Source: Morella rubra
Taxonomy: Eukaryota > Streptophyta > Magnoliopsida > Fagales > Myricaceae
Assembly (NCBI GenBank): GCA_003952965.2
Contig: CM025851.1
Coordinates: forward strand, 12,443,934-12,507,933
DNA length: 64,000 bases
Direction: 5' to 3'
This document shows, piece by piece, positions 36,377 through 48,102 of the stretch. The translations under genes and the position numbers were made by a program. Positions within the stretch are counted from its first letter, which is position 1. Every line of letters begins with the position of its first letter. The notes under the pieces are model-generated. The model searched no databases. It worked only from the letters and a program-made list of their open reading frames with translations, and was not told where the DNA came from.

Positions 36377-37397
36377 TTGTTTCATTCCCTGTATTCCAAA
36401 GAAATTGATACTACTGTACGGGCTTCTACAGTACCTGGGTTTGAAAGGAGTATGGCAGAGCTTGAAAGGGTGAATGTGGAGGCTTGGAAGTACCTTTCTA
36501 AGGTTGACCCCAAAGGGTGGTCCCGGCATGCATTCCGAACCATCAGTAGGAGCGATGTGCTACTCAGCAACATCGCGGAGACTTTCAATGCGTGGATCAA
36601 GGAATCACGCGATAAGCCAATATTGATAATGTTGGATACGATTAGAAGGCAAATTATGAATCGTTTTAAACACAAACGGAGAAGTTCGGCAGCTGCTACT
36701 TGGGATATATGTCGGCGAATACAGAAGAAACTCGAGAGGAACAAAATGGCAGCTATACATATGATATGTCAGTGGACTGATGGAACCACTTTCGAGGTTG
36801 ATACTGCTGACGGGGATCGAAAGCTCGTAAACATAAGCGAGCGGAAATATACATGTGGACGATGGCAGTTGAACGACATCCCATGTGGACATGCCTGCGC
36901 TGCAATTTATTCAGATAAACTACTCCCAGAGGCATTTGTTGATCCATGTTACCATAAAGCGGCATACGCAGTAGCTTATGCACCAGTGATACAGGCAATG
37001 CCTAGTCCGAATGAGTGGCCATATGCTGATGTTACACCAATCGAACCTCCAACGGTGAGGTCTATGTCAGGACGTCCGAAGAAAGCAAGGGTGAGGGCTC
37101 CCGATGAGCCACAACATCCCTACAATGTTACTTGTTGTGGACTGTCTGTACGTTGTGGGACGTGTGGTGTTATTGGTCATAATGCAAGGAGATGTAATTA
37201 TCCACTAAATCCTAACCGGAGAATATACCCAAAAAAGTCACTAAAGAAGAAGGCATCAAATCAGGTACGGTTTTCACTTGTTTGATTGTTTTAAATTTAT
37301 AGTGTACCAAATATATGTATTGATAACATTTTCATTTTAGTATAAGGCTGGACCATCAAACGAAGGAACTGCACAGCAGCCAGCAAAAAAGGAGTAA
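36377..37397 (+). CDS. MuDR-family transposase, C-terminal part
   Basis: Two exons (36377-37264 and 37341-37397) join in frame to 314 residues. Recognisable family parts are LSNIAETFNAWIKESRDKPI, a SWIM zinc finger (YTCGRWQLNDIPCGHACAAI) and a CCHC knuckle (CGTCGVIGHNARRC). The first ATG falls inside what should be the middle of the protein. The MuDR N-terminal domain and the MULE DDE catalytic domain are missing upstream, where only about 0.5 kb of non-coding sequence separates it from the terminal repeat. The sequence may once have continued upstream of the ATG. It is not expected to be an active transposase, although the DNA-contacting zinc domains are intact. Confidence 0.88.
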
Positions 37398-38372
37398 AAA
37401 AAGGAGGTCAGCACAACTATCGCAGCCAACTGGTGATTCGCAACCACATCAGCCATCGCAGCCAATGCAGCTACGACGATCACCTCGAAAGAGGAATGCA
37501 TCCGAGGTAATAAACACACGATTTTCATTTGTATATTGCTTTCAAACATTATTCAATAATTTCTCTCATCCGTATGTCAATATTCAAGCAGCTACAAGGG
37601 AAGAATCTTTTGAAGCAAGGCCAAGAGCTCAGGGTGGGTCCTAGCTGTTGAAACAGCTCAGGCGCTCGCCAAGGAAATTTATAGTTTGGTCTAGTCAGTA
37701 ATGGCACGATTGGAGTTGTTTTGGGCTCAGGCGTTAGTGCCTATATATTTCTGTTTTGGATGGCACTTTAAGTGCCAATGTACGTTGTTTTGGATGGAAC
37801 TTTAAGTGTTTAGTTATTGCTGTTTTGGTAGAAACAACAAAGGCTCTATGTATTGCTGTTTTTAGATGGCATGTATTAAATGCACATGTTGAATGGATAT
37901 CCTGAACAGATATGTTGAATTTATGTAAGTAAACTGGTTCTCTTTTTGTGGCCTATGGATATATATGTGTATAATTGGGTTTTCTTTGTTGAATTTGTGA
38001 TTGATTCGTTGGATGAATGTTCAATGGATTGAAGATCAAATCAATTTAAGCTTTGTGTTGGCTATTATGTTCTTCTGGGACATGTGGGTTATTGAGGCAA
38101 GTTTTGAAGTCTTGCATTTCTTGGATTTATGTTTAATGGATTAAAGATTCATTTGAAGTTTTGCATTTCTGCTGAATTGATTCTTTTATCCTCGATTGGC
38201 TTCCTGTATTGACTTGCAATACGTAGAAATTGACAATATGTCCAATACATAATTTGCCCAAATAGAACCGAACCACAACTTCAATACATAGAAGTTGACA
38301 TAAATAACAACAGTTCATTACATCAGCATTTTAATTACAACAATGATGGTCGAACCACATTACAGACCCTGT
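37398..38372. other. MULE interior, non-coding
   Basis: Sequence between the two converging coding pieces of the MULE. No reading frame recognised. It probably holds the 3' untranslated regions of both. Confidence 0.5.
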
Positions 38373-38671
38373 TTACCAGCACCATCCCATGATGATGCAA
38401 CAACAGAATAATACCCATGAACTAAAAATAACACCTTTAAGGCACTTCACCATAGCCTTCTGTATCTGAAGTTGCTCTTCCATTATCTTCAACCGATCCT
38501 CAATAATTTTCAGTTGCTCCTCTATAAGCTTATGTTTGTGAAGCTGCTCCTCCATGAACTTCAGCCGCTCCTCCATCATCTTCAACCTCTGTAAGACACA
38601 CTCAGAATCCTCTTCTTCGCTGTGGTGACAGGGGGGTCAATCCATTCAAAATAATCACACGCTGTGTGCCT
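38373..38671 (-). pseudogene. GRF-type zinc finger / coiled-coil fragment
   Basis: After a splice acceptor at about 38672, RHTACDYFEWIDPP matches the end of a GRF zinc finger. A run of six C then shifts the frame. The next frame gives EEEDSECVLQRLKMMEERLK, a heptad-rich coiled coil (repeats of LKxMEEQL and LKIIEDRL), and a C-terminal hydrophobic segment near VIFSSWVLFCCCIIMGW. Upstream cysteine residues of the finger were not found. Such finger-coil-membrane proteins are common in plant genomes; I believe they are sometimes carried by MULEs. The frame break could be genuine or a run-length error. Confidence 0.55.
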
Positions 38672-39945
38672 CTGCCATAATGAAAACTTGAAGTTATAAT
38701 CTGTATCAAGTAGGCTTCAATAGATTTGCAAGCCAATATGATCCAAATAATCATTCACGTATTACTAACAGTGAATAAAAGTATGAAGGGTTCTAAAATC
38801 CATAGGAATAGATAACAAAATCCATTAATAAATACATGACAGCAAGACAAATCAATGATTGGGACAAGGGGTCCTGATTTCTAGGCATCAGCTCACGCAT
38901 CTCTTTAGGGATTACAAGCCACTGCAAGTAATAGAGATAATTGCTGGTGCAAGGTCAAACATCCCATGAACACAAGCACTCTGCTCATCTTGAAGAGCAA
39001 ATAACCCCTCTGAGTGGTTTTACCTTTTCAATATAGTCACCACAAAGATTATTGGCAAGTAATTCTTTGAAATCTTATTGAATAAACATGTTTACGCTAA
39101 TCTTTAGGATCATAGTAAGGGTGCCTCTTGATTCAACTAGAAACATTACTCAAAGAGAACATATTTCAATGCTAAACACGAAAATAATCGAAAATGAAAT
39201 ATACAATACCAAAAATACACTATGATTCTTTCATCTCCCAACAATTAATTGGCCAAATAAACAAGGTAAATACTATCCCTAATGTCTTGAATAAGAGATA
39301 TACAAGCCTTCAAACTACATGACATATCATCCTTCACTGTCGATTTGCAGTTGGGAAAAGTAATAATTCCTTAAACTTATTCCACTATTGAGGGAATATC
39401 ATAAGGATGTTAAAAGCAATGAACTCACATGAATTCTGTGCGGACAAAGATAGTGATGGCAACAAATAGCTTAGATGTTGGGACCTCGTTCAAATTACTT
39501 TCCAATGACTCCCCTAATATTCATTAGAAGTTCGATCCAATTAGGCTTCTTTACCAGCTCTAGCAAAAAACCATAGACACATTGCAACCAGTTCTGACCA
39601 ATTCAATTGTTTCTCAGTTCAAATTACAAATGTACCTAAGCTCCTTCTTCAATCTTCAACAACACAAAACAAATACTGCTCGAATAGTATACGACTGAAT
39701 TTTTGAATGAAAGGAACAGAAATGCCATAGAGCTTTTCATCGTCACAGCAAAGTAATGTGGGCAATCAAAGAAACGTCGACCCGAATTTGACGAAGTCTA
39801 ACTGAACCGTACTCGAGCTGTACTTCCACAAAAGCACATCGGCCTAACTTCAGGAAGCTTGCCGTCGCTCCTTTGCTGCATTCCACTTCTACCGTCGCTG
39901 ACAGATGACGACAGTGACCTTCGCTGGGACATCAAAAGTTTGCTC
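38672..39945. other. MULE interior, non-coding
   Basis: AT-rich, without recognisable coding sequence on either strand. Earlier exons of the GRF-type gene would be expected here but were not identified. Confidence 0.5.
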
Positions 39946-40271
39946 CTAGGGTTCTAGAACTAATTTGGGGGAAAAAGATGATACAGGCGTTCGTGTGTCT
40001 CTATCGGGTCGCGACAAGGGGTTTGTTCAAGCTTGAAGGGCGTTGGATCATTTTATGGATTTTAAGGGCATTCTGGTAATGTGCCATGGAGAGGAGTGAC
40101 GTGGTAAATTGGTCCATGTCATCACTTTCCGTCCAAAAATAGACGAAATATTGCCGGAGGGGTATAACGGGAAAAAAGGGTCTACCACAGGGGTGGTGGG
40201 ACAACAAAAATTACCCTAGGAGTATTTATGAGAAAACATTAAACCCTAGGGGCACGCATGTGTATTAAGCC
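39946..40271. repeat. MULE right terminal inverted repeat
   Basis: Reverse complement of the left repeat, lacking its 75-bp block. In the left copy the block ends in, and is preceded by, CACGTCAC (35604-35611 and 35679-35686). The right copy has that word once (40096-40103, as GTGACGTG). Confidence 0.9.
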
Positions 40272-40280
40272 TATCTTCGA
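40272..40280. repeat. target site duplication, right
   Basis: TATCTTCGA, identical to 35428-35436. Confidence 0.9.
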
Positions 40281-40506
40281 TTTTGCTGATTTATTTTCCC
40301 TCAAGTTGGCGCCACACACCAGACGCACTTAAAATAGACATATATATAAAAAGCTATAGTTTGACGTGGGCCTTAAAACTCGAGGCGTTTATCTAAACAA
40401 AGGTAATTTTGTAAATTTATTTAGAAATTGTTAAAAATGATATAATTTTTAAAATAATATAATTTATGTATTATTAACTACTTAAAATTTTAAAATAAAG
40501 CATTAA

Positions 40507-41240
40507 TAGAATGTTCACTAAGGCACCCCACCGTGGGCCGAACCAACTGGTTCAGTTTTCATAATTTCCAACCAACGGCCGAACCGTCAGTTGGGTGAAC
40601 CGGCCGGGCCAACTAGGTTCGGGGGTCGGCCCGGTTTGGTCAGTTTTTGGGCCCAAAATTAACTTTTTCCACTGCACATGCTAACTGTGACATATGAAGA
40701 GCTTCGTTGAGGAATGGACATGAATTTGGCCTTGTGTGTGACTGCAGGGAAGAAGTTGAAAGAGAAATTTTGACCTGGAGGCCTGTGAGGCTGAGAAGCG
40801 CGTGGCCTCGTCAGATAGAGAGAGAGAGACGCTGAGAGAGGAGACCGAGAGAGAGAGACGTCGAGAGAGAGACGTCGAGAGAGAGAGAGACACTGGTGGG
40901 GTGTGGGGTGGCGGCTAGGGCATCGACGACTCGGGGGAAAGAAAGTGAATTGGGGGAGAGGGCTTCGGGCGTCCCCGGGGGGGGGGGGGCAAGTTGGGTT
41001 AGTTTTTTTTTTTGGGGGGGGGGGAGATGACGTCATCTAACCCCCCTCTCCCCAACCCCACGTATTATTAAAAAAAAAAAAAACACACAAAATACCTTCA
41101 GTTTGGTTCTGGGTTAATTTGGGCCAAGAGCCGAACCGGGCTGGCCCAAAACCGGCTGGGCCATTCGGTTTGGGTCGACGCCGGCCCAAATTTGTTCGGC
41201 CCTACCCCACCCCACCGCCCACAACACACCACATCAAGCC
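40507..41240. mobile_element. possible non-autonomous element with GGCCGAACC-type arms
   Basis: Both ends are rich in forms of GGGCCGAACC and CCGGTTTGG in opposite orientation (40530-40650 and 41115-41205), as in many plant foldback elements. The middle has GA-rich stretches, a 13-G run near 40977-40989 and a further G run near 41015. Long minus-strand frames here are low-complexity Ser/Pro/Arg. No target duplication could be fixed, so the call is tentative. Confidence 0.35.
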
Positions 41241-42248
41241 TTATCATATTGTTTTCAGCCCAATAGCTCATCGTTAATGATCCATGGAGAAGCATAAACA
41301 GAGGCTTGCACATAACATCTTTTATGAAAATCCCAAATTTTTTACTATAAAGTTTAGTTCAAAAGATAAAGAAACATATGCAGTTAATTCTTTATTCTCT
41401 TTCTTTGTTTTCTTTCACTCATTTGCTAATGAAACAATCTAATGTTGAGTCACAATGAAACAAATCCACCCAAAAAAAAAAAAAAAAAAAAAAAGAGAGG
41501 ATATTTCTTAGAAATAAGATAACTAATTTTTGGAAAACTTATACTTCACCTTTCAAACTTAGACCTCAATTTTAAGTTTTCATGGTGGTGATTGCATACT
41601 AAAGTTTTGGCGATGTCAAAATTTTAGATGATCATATCAAAATAGTTTATAAGAGTTTGGTGAAAAAACAAAATAGTTTATAAGAGTTTGGTGAAAAAAC
41701 GAATTTAATTTATAGGAGATAAATGAATTTTTAAGAAAGATAATTTAAATAATTTTTTTATATTTATTAAAATAAAAAAAATAATTTGATGAGAAGAGAA
41801 ATTATTTTATAATTATTAAAATTTTGACGTAACCAAAACTTCGGTACGCAAACACCTGAAAGACAAATTTTGACCATCCACACCCAAAATTAGAACCTTT
41901 TTACGCAATTCATCTTCTTAGTTAACATTCAACCATTAAGAGTTTACCAATTGATATATTTTTCCTTCGTTCTAACAATTAGAAGTTAACCAAAAAGGTG
42001 GTAGTTTTGGTAGCTGAATGCCGGTAGTCGCAATCGATAAGTTAGTGGTCAAGCAAATTGGGTGTCAGTTTCAGAAAGTTGAATTAGTTCTCCAGCAACT
42101 TTTAACATTGAGTAATGGCAAAATAGCTTGATTTTAACAACCCCAACATTGAGTAACAGCGATTTAGTGCTGTGCTGCATCACCTTGACACCCTGATATT
42201 TCAACACTCCAAGAAGATTCTATTTTGCAAATATTTTTTTTTATGTAT
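41241..42248. other. intergenic, no gene seen
   Basis: AT-rich, with an A run near 41470-41492 and a short direct repeat of ATAGTTTATAAGAGTTTGGT (about 41642-41697). Confidence 0.5.
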
Positions 42249-44762
42249 CTAAACTGTCTTTGTTTTGGGAGCCTTCTTCTTCAGTTGCCTCTTCATAATT
42301 GAGTTTTTCATCCCAATGAAGAAAAGCAATGAACCACAAAGAGCCAAGCTCTGCCAAATTCGAAAAAACCCAATCAATAATCACAGTCTTATATGGCCGA
42401 AAAACAAATACTGAAGAAGAACACAAAAGAACGAAATCCAACAAACCTGAAAGAATTCATTCAAGAGTCTATGATATTTAGGCCGATCAAGGGAGTAATT
42501 ATAGAAATCATACAGAATTGGAGTGGTAAGCACCAAGTTGAGGAGCTACATAAAGAACATTGAACAAAATCAGCAATAATTGTAACAAAAGAGTTTAATA
42601 AACCAAAATTAGAGTAAGCTCTGACCAGGAGAAAGGCTGCAAAGGTGCTGTAAAATACAAACAGAATGCCTCCAACCCCTTTCAGAAAAAAACTAATTCC
42701 AACTAAATGTCTAACCTGTTAAGAAGATAGAGAATCAGAAAAGAAACCGAAAATGCTGTAGGAGCACTGAAAACAATTTATCCATATTGAATTCAGGAAA
42801 AGGTTCTTACATCAACATCAGGCACCTCGACCCCAAACTTGGCCGAGAGATTTTTCTGGAGAACAGCGAATTTTGTAGCCAACTCCTTTGCAGCAGGTCC
42901 ACCATCAGCACCGAATTCAGTATACCTAAGTACGAGTTCAAAATACAAAGGGAACCTAGTAGTGCTTAATATACACCAGGTGACGGCTTCATAATATAAG
43001 CAAACAGCAAGAACTAGTTAGTCTTTTTGTCAATAAAAAGCACCAAGAACCTAGATGTTAGAAATAGCAAGCCCATATCATGAATTTTACTTTAGATGCG
43101 ATACGCATAAGTTGATAAACATACACAGTGATAATACTAGGCAAACCAGCAGAAGCTGCTGCATTTTACCAATTTAGAGCAAAAAGCTATGATTCAGAGT
43201 GGCCCAACAAATCATACAGTTTCGTTTTCTCCCATTACAGAAACTGCTTTACCACTTCGTGACAACAGTTGCACCATCCGCTATATCTCATCTTTTCTGA
43301 AACAGCCTTGGTTTCCATCGACCCGTAACTTGAAAACAAAGGAGAGAGAAGACCATTTATGCCAGGATTAAGTCTTTACAAACCTCAAGCTCTGGAGGTT
43401 TACTTAGAAACTCTTAGTCCAGAAACGACTAGCTTTCTTAGATTCTCTCTTAGGTCTCTTAGGTCTACTTTTCCTTCTTACAGACATGTTCATGTAGCTT
43501 TCCAATTCAACAATGATAAAGCCAAAAAAGTCACTGCCACAAAATTTCTTCTTTCTGGTCAGAGCTGCAGCAGACCAACCGTGAATACTTCTCACCAAAG
43601 AGGATAAGTTGGAAAGTAATGCAGAATCAACAAGTGCATGCAAGGCGGACTAAAACTGCAACGAGGATGCAGGAGCCCACATGACATAGTGCAGGTGGCG
43701 TTCTATGGAAAGAATAGATTTCATACGTTTGATAAACCATACTCATCAAAGTTTCTTCCTGGTCTTTTAAATAAATACCACACACTCAGAAGACTGACAA
43801 ACTAAGCACTAAGCAGAATTTATTATTTTCAATGAAGACTTGGATATTAACGCCCATACCTCCTAGAAATTAACTATAACAATATTAAATACTACCTACT
43901 ACATGGAGAATATCCAAAGGCATCCCACTAAATAAATTGGCCTGTGCAGCTTTACTACATCGACATGAGACTCAGGGACACCTTACTACCGTGCTCTTGC
44001 ATTAGTATCTCCCACTTCAAAGTAGAGCTCATCCTCCAAGTTTGCGAAAATACTTGGATTTTAAGCCACATTCTATAAACACAACCACGTCCAATGAAAC
44101 CTTCATAAGATTTGTAAAATGCCCCATAAAAGAATTTCTTGGAGGAGGAAAAGAATCTGTGACAAGAAGAAGGACGATGAGCCACATCCAAATTTTACAC
44201 GAAAGAAGTGCATTAGGGGAATAAACAAATCTTTGTACCAAAACTACACACAAACTCAGCCTTATAACTTCTTTACAACAAGATTGATTATAAAATCTCA
44301 TATCAATAACCCCCCTCTATTTTTTAAAGTCATCTACCTTAACAGAGGATACACGGGGAACATCCCCTCCGCAGGTATCATACCTTGTCAACGCTGGTGC
44401 ACAAGAGCCAGCCAAACAACTAAACCTATCAATACAAGATCTTACTAAATTACCCGAAAAAAAAAACACCCCCAAACTCCAATTTCAAATAGCACTTTGG
44501 ACGCAGCTGGGTTGTACCCAAAGCCCATTTTGAAAGAAAAATCGCAACAAAGCATAATAGGAGGCTCATGTTGTGCACATAAAACATAGAATTGCAAAAA
44601 TTAGAAACTTAAAGCAAACGGGTCACAAACAACAAAGCTATCCTGATTTCACGGATCCGGAAGAATAAAAAAAGACACAGAAAAAGGAGCATACATTTGC
44701 CAGGCCGAAAGGAGAAAGAGAGATGCGAAGAGCACTCGTCCCGAGAAAGAAACGAACCCCAT
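42249..44762 (-). CDS. HR-like lesion-inducing family membrane protein, paralog 1
   Basis: Five exons: 44762-44695 (68), 42925-42811 (115), 42715-42626 (90), 42545-42447 (99), 42350-42249 (102 bases including the stop); 157 residues. It starts MGFVSFSGRVLFASLFLLSA and contains the family words FGADGGPAAK, GVGGILFVFYSTFAAFLL, TPILYDFYNY and LLFFIGMKNS. Four hydrophobic segments (about 3-21, 62-90, 91-104, 126-141) suggest a small multi-pass membrane protein of the DoxX-like superfamily with a basic tail (KKKAPKTKTV). The family was named for lesions seen on overexpression in tobacco; its biochemical role is unknown. Residues Arg-Pro replace the usual Asp-Lys-Lys after DFYNY. Exon lengths equal those of the paralog at 51816. 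A long intron 1 (1.8 kb) follows exon 1. Confidence 0.9.
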
Positions 44763-45106
44763 TTTTTTTTTTTGTTTATTTTCTCCGCACAGTGACTCAG
44801 CGAGAGCGAGAGAGCAAAAGTTCGGTGCTAAAGCAAGCAGAAAGGGATATTGCGAACTTTGTCGGCCACACAGGTAGGCAGCAGGATTCCGCTCCTTTCC
44901 AGCGTTGACTGCGCTATGGGAAATTGCTCATTCCGTTTCGTGTCGTATTGAGTCCTGTTTTTTCCTCTCCGTGCCTAACTTAAGTGGCTTCGTCGTGGTT
45001 CCCATTAACGGTGAATGTTTCGGCGTTAAATTTTTATTTAATTAAAAAAAAACTGCTATTCGGCTGAAAACATTTTTTTACTTCAAAACATGTTTTCACC
45101 CAAATA

Positions 45107-45658
45107 TAATTTTTAGGGCTAATGTTCATTTTGGTTGCTAGTTTTTACACCCTTTTTCAAATTGTTTATTGGATTTTAAATTTACTAAAATCAATTTTTG
45201 GGTTATTGTTGTTTATCAATTTAATTCTTCCGTCCAATTCTGTCCTTTAGAGTCAATTAACGGCAAGACACGTCACTCCCAATAAAATCCTGTCACGTGT
45301 ACCGATTTGAAAAAAAAAAACTTACAAAAGAACAACCATGTTGGCATCTGCGTTGTGGTTGCTGGGGAGCCCAAATCTGGGCTTCGATTTGAGGTTTTTA
45401 TTATTATTATTATTTAACGCAAATGCCAACGTGGTTGTCCTTTAGTGAGGTTTTTTTAAAAAAATTAATACACGGAGCGGGATCTTATTGAGAGTGATGT
45501 GTCCCACTATTAGCTAACTATACATGTAAGAGACGAAAGGATTAAATCGACAAATAATAATAACCCATGACTGATTTGAGTAAATTTAAAACTCATGGAC
45601 CATTTTGAAAAATGATGTAAAACTCAAGGACCAAAATAGTCATTAACCCTAATTTTTA
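45107..45658. mobile_element. foldback MITE with 9-bp duplication, Mutator-like
   Basis: The 534-bp body (45116-45649) begins GGGCTAATG and ends CATTAACCC. The two arms pair imperfectly over about 150 bases. It is flanked on both sides by TAATTTTTA (45107-45115 and 45650-45658), an exact 9-bp target duplication. No coding capacity. The arms share TTTTAAATTTACT and GTTTTACA-like blocks. Confidence 0.82.
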
Positions 45659-45964
45659 ACTAAAACACAATCTCCAATGAAATTTAATTAATTATTTAGA
45701 TTTATCCGACAAAATGACACAAAATTAAGACAATATTCTGAATACTCGTAAAACAATTCTTCTCATAATAATCTTTCTTCCAAAATGCTCCATAACTTTC
45801 AAAGACAATTTGTTTCAGAATTTTATTATTTCCTAACATCTTTTTACTGGACCCTATTATTGCAAATACCAAAAAAAAAAAAAAAAATCAGGAATTTTTT
45901 TTAATCATTATAAAAAAAAATATCTTCATCCAAAACTTGAATTGTCTTTGCACAAAAAAAAAAA

Positions 45965-46180
45965 GACCTTTAGCACTGGTCGGAAACCGCTGCTAAAAGC
46001 TTTAGCAACGGCTTTTTAGCAGCGGTCGCAACCGCTGCTATATGACTACAGGTCTATAGCGGCGATCGCGACCACCACTATAGACCCGAACTCAATTTTG
46101 CCTTTTTTGTAGCGTTTCGTGAAAATGCTGGTATAGACTTTTAGCATTATTTTTGTGACCGTCGCTAAAGGTATGTACCA
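45965..46180. repeat. CACTA subterminal repeats, left
   Basis: Several hairpin words of the form GGTCGCAACCGCTGCTA and TTTAGCAGCGGTC, in both orientations. Confidence 0.8.
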
Positions 46181-46414
46181 GCTCTTCTTCTTTTTTTGTT
46201 ATGTGCCAGTATTTTTAAAACACCACTAATTTTTCTATTTTTTTAATCGGTAATACAAATTTATTTTAATAAACATAATTAATTGGATGTAAAAAATTAA
46301 ATAACAAGGAAAATAAAACAAAATATACTTAATCATTGATTAACAACGTTTTACAACAAACACAAGAATCTCTACAAGGGAGGAACTCCCCATCACATGG
46401 CCTATGATTTGTGT

Positions 46415-46889
46415 TTAGATGACACAGCTCTTAATGACATCGATTCCCATCTCAGTTGGATCAGTTGCTTGCAACTCAACCTGAATTCCATCAAGCTCTC
46501 TCTTGAATCTATCTTTCAAGCTTGCATAAATCATCTTGCTTCTAACCCTAGACGTGTCAGGAGACCTTCATAGAACAGGTAACGAATTAGTGGTAAGAAT
46601 CACCAATAACAGAACCATCACATATCAATAATGAGACTAGCTACTTAGACTAGCAATTCTCTTCCGTGACAAAATCGAAATCATAAACAGCATAACGACA
46701 CTCATCGGCAGGAAGGCTTGCAGTGAAATCCTCGTAACCTTGAGTTGGCTCACCAAGCTTCTCCACAATAACTTGCTTTTGCTTCTCCTCAATCTTGAAA
46801 ACTATGAAGCGATAGGTTCTTTTCGCCTTAAGCTCTAAAAACTTCAACTTGCAGTCATCATCCACAGCAAAACCTGAAGCTGCATTGGC
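46415..46889 (-). pseudogene. captured actin-depolymerizing factor (ADF) exons 2-3
   Basis: Exon 2 (46889 to about 46653) reads [20 protein letters not shown] onward through [11 protein letters not shown], an excellent match to plant ADF/cofilin. A TAG follows at once, and the ten residues that should close the exon (QKSRIFFIAW in typical ADFs) are absent. Exon 3 (46565-46415), after an acceptor, reads [20 protein letters not shown] onward to IDVIKSCVI and a stop. In plant ADF genes the first exon ends with the ATG; it was not found here. ADFs sever and depolymerise actin filaments. The loss of the segment before the long actin-binding helix makes this copy a probable pseudogene. It sits inside the CACTA-like element. 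Confidence 0.85.
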
Positions 46890-47799
46890 CTGAGGAGTTC
46901 ATAGATATTATGGTTGACATAAATTAGTAACTCGTTCAGAGACAAATAATTTCGAATGTCATGTATAATTTCTTAAGTCAAGGCACAAAGAAACTTAAAT
47001 TTTAAAATATAATGCTTTGAATAAAACAACACAATTGCTTTCCCCAGTAAGTGAATATTGAGATAAAAACCTCTATCATCCAGCGTTTGATTTCTTAAAT
47101 GAGGGTGAAAGATAGCCAACAATCCTAACGTAACTTGAGTCATCCTTTCTTTTCTCTCAATAAAAATAGTTACCAGAAAATTGTGATAGTGGAAAACAAC
47201 ATTTCCTCATTCATCCTCTTACATTTTCAAACCAGCCACTGTTGCTCAAGGTAGAAAAAAACTGGGAACAGAAACAAAATTAAAACTAAACAAGCATCAC
47301 ACTTCTATAACATCACTAAAAGCACTCTAAATCTGAAAAGCACAATCTAATATGAACTGCAAAGTCAGCAGTCTCCTCTAAGGATAACAACTATAGAGAT
47401 ACCATGATACAATAACATCTAAACAAATGCACTGCATGTTCAGCGCCATCCGATCGCTAAGGAGACGAGATCTATATCAGTTCCAATCATCCAAAATTAA
47501 AGATAAACCATTAATCAGAATTTTTCTTTTTAAAAAATAAAAAGCCGCAGCGAAAATTGCGATTCACAGGCTAAACATCGGCACAAATCAAATCTGCAAG
47601 CTAACGAGGCATAACCATACTGGCAACGGATTATACTAATCCACACAGATTCTACGATTCTAACTAGCTCAGCTCCGATAATCAGATGGACCACAGGTCA
47701 AACACCGACACCCAGAAACTTGTCGAAAAATTGAAGATCCATTTGGTCGCTAAGAAACCTGGAGAAACATTAAAAAGGACTAGAAAGACGAAATCAGAG
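46890..47799. other. CACTA interior, non-coding
   Basis: AT-rich sequence between the ADF and RMI2-like pieces, possibly ADF intron 1. No frame recognised. Confidence 0.45.
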
Positions 47800-48102
47800 T
47801 ACTCCGAGCTCTCTTATTGTTGTTGAGAAGCAACGGGGCTCCTACGTCGTCGCTTCCTTCAGAGGCCGAGACAAGAACGCCCTGAGAGACAAGTTTAGCT
47901 CCGGTCTAATTAGAATGGAAAATGCAAAATCAACTGGGATGGAGAGGAGGGAATAATGGGAAAGGGTATAGGGCATCTTGGGAGAGAGAGAGAGAGAGAG
48001 AGAGAAGAACGATAGAAAGGGGACCTGTAACCAGGCGCGTTGGAAGAGGATGCCGTCGAGAGTCGAGGCGTTCTTCGACGACGTTTCCTTGGCGTCCTTC
48101 AG
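47800..48102 (-). pseudogene. captured RMI2-like exons
   Basis: Exon 48102-48025, bounded by good splice sites, encodes LKDAKETSSKNASTLDGILF then QRAWLQ. After an intron, a piece from 47881 begins GVLVSASEGSDD and then decays. Joined across the intron this gives QRAWLQ/GVLVSASEG, which I recognise as the start of plant RMI2, the small OB-fold subunit of the RecQ/TOP3/RMI complex that dissolves recombination intermediates. The N-terminal residues and most of the OB fold are missing. The match is from memory over about 35 residues, so another OB-fold protein is possible. Same orientation as the ADF piece. Confidence 0.5.
47980..48006. repeat. (GA)n microsatellite
   Basis: About twelve GA units inside the CACTA-like element, in the intron between the two RMI2-like exons. 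Further GA-rich sequence lies at about 48120-48200. Confidence 0.85.

Larger units (their letters stand above)
35437..40271. mobile_element. Mutator-like element (MULE), internally deleted
   Basis: A 4835-bp element with perfect 9-bp flanking duplications (TATCTTCGA). Terminal inverted repeats run from 35437 to about 35835 and from about 39946 to 40271. They start GGCTTAATA and are roughly 90% alike apart from a 75-bp block (35612-35686) found only on the left. Inside are the C-terminal part of a MuDR transposase (plus strand) and a GRF zinc-finger/coiled-coil fragment (minus strand). The N-terminal and DDE catalytic parts of the transposase are gone, so it cannot move itself. The clean duplication and similar ends point to a fairly recent insertion just upstream of ARP9. 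Confidence 0.92.

Noticed and set aside
40001-40207. 68-residue minus-strand frame
   Set aside because: It lies wholly within the right terminal repeat of the MULE and mirrors non-coding sequence of the left repeat.
35437-40271. Reading the element as an LTR-type element because of its long terminal repeats
   Set aside because: The repeats are inverted, the duplication is 9 bp, and the coding remnant is a MuDR transposase.
40659-41036. 125-residue Ser/Pro/Arg-rich minus-strand frame
   Set aside because: It is produced by GA and G-run low-complexity sequence inside a probable transposable element and shows no domain.
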